From an uncultured Eubacteriales bacterium (GTDB lineage Bacteria; Bacillota; Clostridia; Oscillospirales; Oscillospiraceae), in contig CABRZO010000131.1 of NCBI GenBank assembly GCA_902475455.1, positions 1 through 7,160 of the forward strand: DNA of 7,160 nucleotides, given 5' to 3'. Made by a program: the position numbers and the translations under genes. Below the pieces are notes generated by a model. It worked only from the letters and a program-made list of their open reading frames with translations. It did no database searches and was not told the DNA's origin. Below, in pieces: positions 6,433 to 7,160 of this stretch; the stretch's first letter is position 1; each line of letters begins with the position of its first letter.

Positions 6433-6454
6433 AAGGGAGGTGGCATTTTCCTTG
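6433..6454 (+). promoter_or_regulatory. Ribosome binding site that decides the CPBP start
   Basis: AAGGGAGG at 6433-6440 overlaps the first base of the upstream GTG candidate (6440-6442), which it therefore cannot serve. The next in-frame start is TTG at 6452-6454, 11 nt after the site. The spacing is slightly long but workable, and a weak TTG start would lower translation from a strong promoter. Confidence 0.6.
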
Positions 6455-7084
6455 CAGAAGCTAAAGGAGTACAAAAATCTGCACATCCTGATTCTGTTCT
6501 TTGTCTTTGGCTGTGTTTACATCATTACCAAAGTCTTGGAGATAAGGGGCTTTGTGTTTTCTCTGAGCTATAACCTGCTGATGCTGGCCCTCAGCGCCCT
6601 GTTTTTAAAGGCAGACTTTGACCTGAATCCCTTCCGACCCGGAGCCCCTTTGCCCCGGACCCTGGGACGGGGCGCTCTGCTGGCCTTGGCCATGGCCGCC
6701 GCGCTTTTTTTGCTGGGCTGTCTCACCGGGGGTGTCCTCCTGTTCCCGGTGCGGCTCTGGGGCCATTCCGTCCCCATCCTGCTCCGGTTTTTTGCCATTC
6801 AGATTGTGGTGGCCTTTTCCGAGGAGGCCCTGTTCCGGTTTTACCTCTACCGGTGTCTGCTGGACACCCTCCGGCGCCCATTCTGGGCGGCGCTGCTGAC
6901 CTCCCTGCTCTTTGCCGGGGTACACATCGCCCTTAACGGTATCTGGATCCAGTTTTTCGTGGCCCTGGGGGTCAGCCTGGTGTTTTTCGCTGTGCTGCGA
7001 AAAAAGCCGGAAAACGCCTACTACCTGTTGGTCAGCGCCCACTTTTTTTATAATATTTTGGTGCAACTGGTCTTTTGTCTCTAA
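6452..7084 (+). CDS. CPBP-family intramembrane metalloprotease (CAAX/Abi type)
   Basis: This 210-residue membrane protein carries the three CPBP motifs in order: EExxxR (EEALFR, residues 124-129), FxxxH (FAGVH, 154-158) and HxxxN (HFFYN, 197-201). The Glu and two His are the expected metal and catalytic residues. Several hydrophobic helices fill the rest (about 12-26, 40-52, 74-95, 108-122, 145-158 and 163-182). In Firmicutes such proteins act in bacteriocin self-immunity or membrane protein processing; the substrate here is unknown. The start is uncertain. A GTG at 6440 is in frame, but the AAGGGAGG ribosome site (6433-6440) overlaps it, so the TTG at 6452, 11 nt after that site, is preferred. 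Before the first motif there is no close match to a known substrate-binding domain. It runs divergently from MATE under a consensus promoter, probably as a single gene. Confidence 0.88.
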   Translation: MQKLKEYKNLHILILFFVFGCVYIITKVLEIRGFVFSLSYNLLMLALSALFLKADFDLNPFRPGAPLPRTLGRGALLALAMAAALFLLGCLTGGVLLFPVRLWGHSVPILLRFFAIQIVVAFSEEALFRFYLYRCLLDTLRRPFWAALLTSLLFAGVHIALNGIWIQFFVALGVSLVFFAVLRKKPENAYYLLVSAHFFYNILVQLVFCL

Positions 7085-7092
7085 AAATTCAA

Positions 7093-7122
7093 GGCGGCAG
7101 CGGATTTTCATCCGCTGCCGCC
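7093..7122. terminator. 13-bp GC-rich hairpin after the CPBP gene
   Basis: Arms 7093-7105 (ggcggcagcggat) and 7110-7122 are perfect complements around the loop tttc, starting 8 bases after the CPBP stop. No T-run follows on the plus strand. On the minus strand ttgaattttt follows the hairpin. It may thus serve a convergent gene beyond the window better than CPBP, or protect the CPBP mRNA 3' end. Confidence 0.6.
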
Positions 7123-7160
7123 TCAGGCTGTCGAAAAACCATAGGTTTAGGCAGTTTCAC
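7123..7160. repeat. Partial copy of an intergenic repeat (left end)
   Basis: The sequence ctcaggctgtcgaaaaa (7123-7139) is the inverse of ttttt cgacaagctcag at 178-194 at 14 of 17 positions. The last 13 bases (7148-7160) match positions 1-13 at 11 places. It looks like the left end of the same element whose right part fills 1-217. The call depends on two short matches. Confidence 0.45.

Larger units (their letters stand above)
6206..6451. other. Divergent intergenic region between MATE and CPBP genes
   Basis: This stretch has no supported gene. It holds two back-to-back promoters: MATE on the minus strand (-10 at 6244-6249) and CPBP on the plus strand (6372-6400). About 100 bases between them (6273-6371) show only weak symmetry, such as ggccagatggcc (6337-6348) and aagagc/gctctt (6349-6354 and 6367-6372). 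The latter touches the CPBP -35 box and could be a regulator site, but the arms are short. Confidence 0.6.

Noticed and set aside
1..7160. CRISPR array, tRNA, rRNA, riboswitch or transposase
   Set aside because: No regularly spaced repeats, no tRNA cloverleaf or rRNA-like sequence, no recognised riboswitch core and no transposase-like protein were seen.

Overview
The window looks like chromosomal DNA of a GC-rich, low-copy gut-type Firmicute, most plausibly a Clostridia/Oscillospiraceae relative (Flavonifractor/Oscillibacter-like). This assignment is inferred from strong AGGAGG-type ribosome binding sites, sigma-A-type promoters, G/C-ending codons in the coding regions, AT-rich promoter islands and the protein families present. 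Nothing in the sequence fixes the species.

Layout from left to right. Positions 1-217 hold no gene but contain five consecutive hairpins; the fourth can act as a bidirectional terminator. Positions 249-4506 are a three-gene minus-strand operon read right to left: a TetR/AcrR-family regulator (3823-4506), an ABC exporter half with a degenerate ATPase domain (2061-3821), and a second ABC exporter half with the canonical catalytic glutamate (249-2048). The genes are spaced by 1 and 12 bases and are almost certainly translationally coupled. The operon promoter (about 4602-4629) overlaps a 20-bp palindrome (4586-4605), a good candidate operator for the TetR protein. A strong bidirectional terminator (4722-4766) separates this promoter from a minus-strand MATE-family efflux gene (4793-6205). 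Divergent from MATE, a plus-strand CPBP-family intramembrane protease gene (6452-7084) has a perfect consensus promoter (TTGACA, 17 bp, TATAAT). A 13-bp-stem hairpin follows it, and the window ends in sequence related to its left end.

Taken together, the region is a drug/toxin efflux island: a probably self-regulated heterodimeric ABC exporter, an independent cation-coupled MATE exporter, and a membrane protease of the type often linked to bacteriocin self-immunity or protein processing. No bacteriocin precursor or modification gene is visible.

The proteins are family-typical. The least explained parts are non-coding: the hairpin-rich left end, and the evidence that both window edges lie inside copies of one short intergenic repeat with TGTCGAAAAA/TTTTTCGACA ends.
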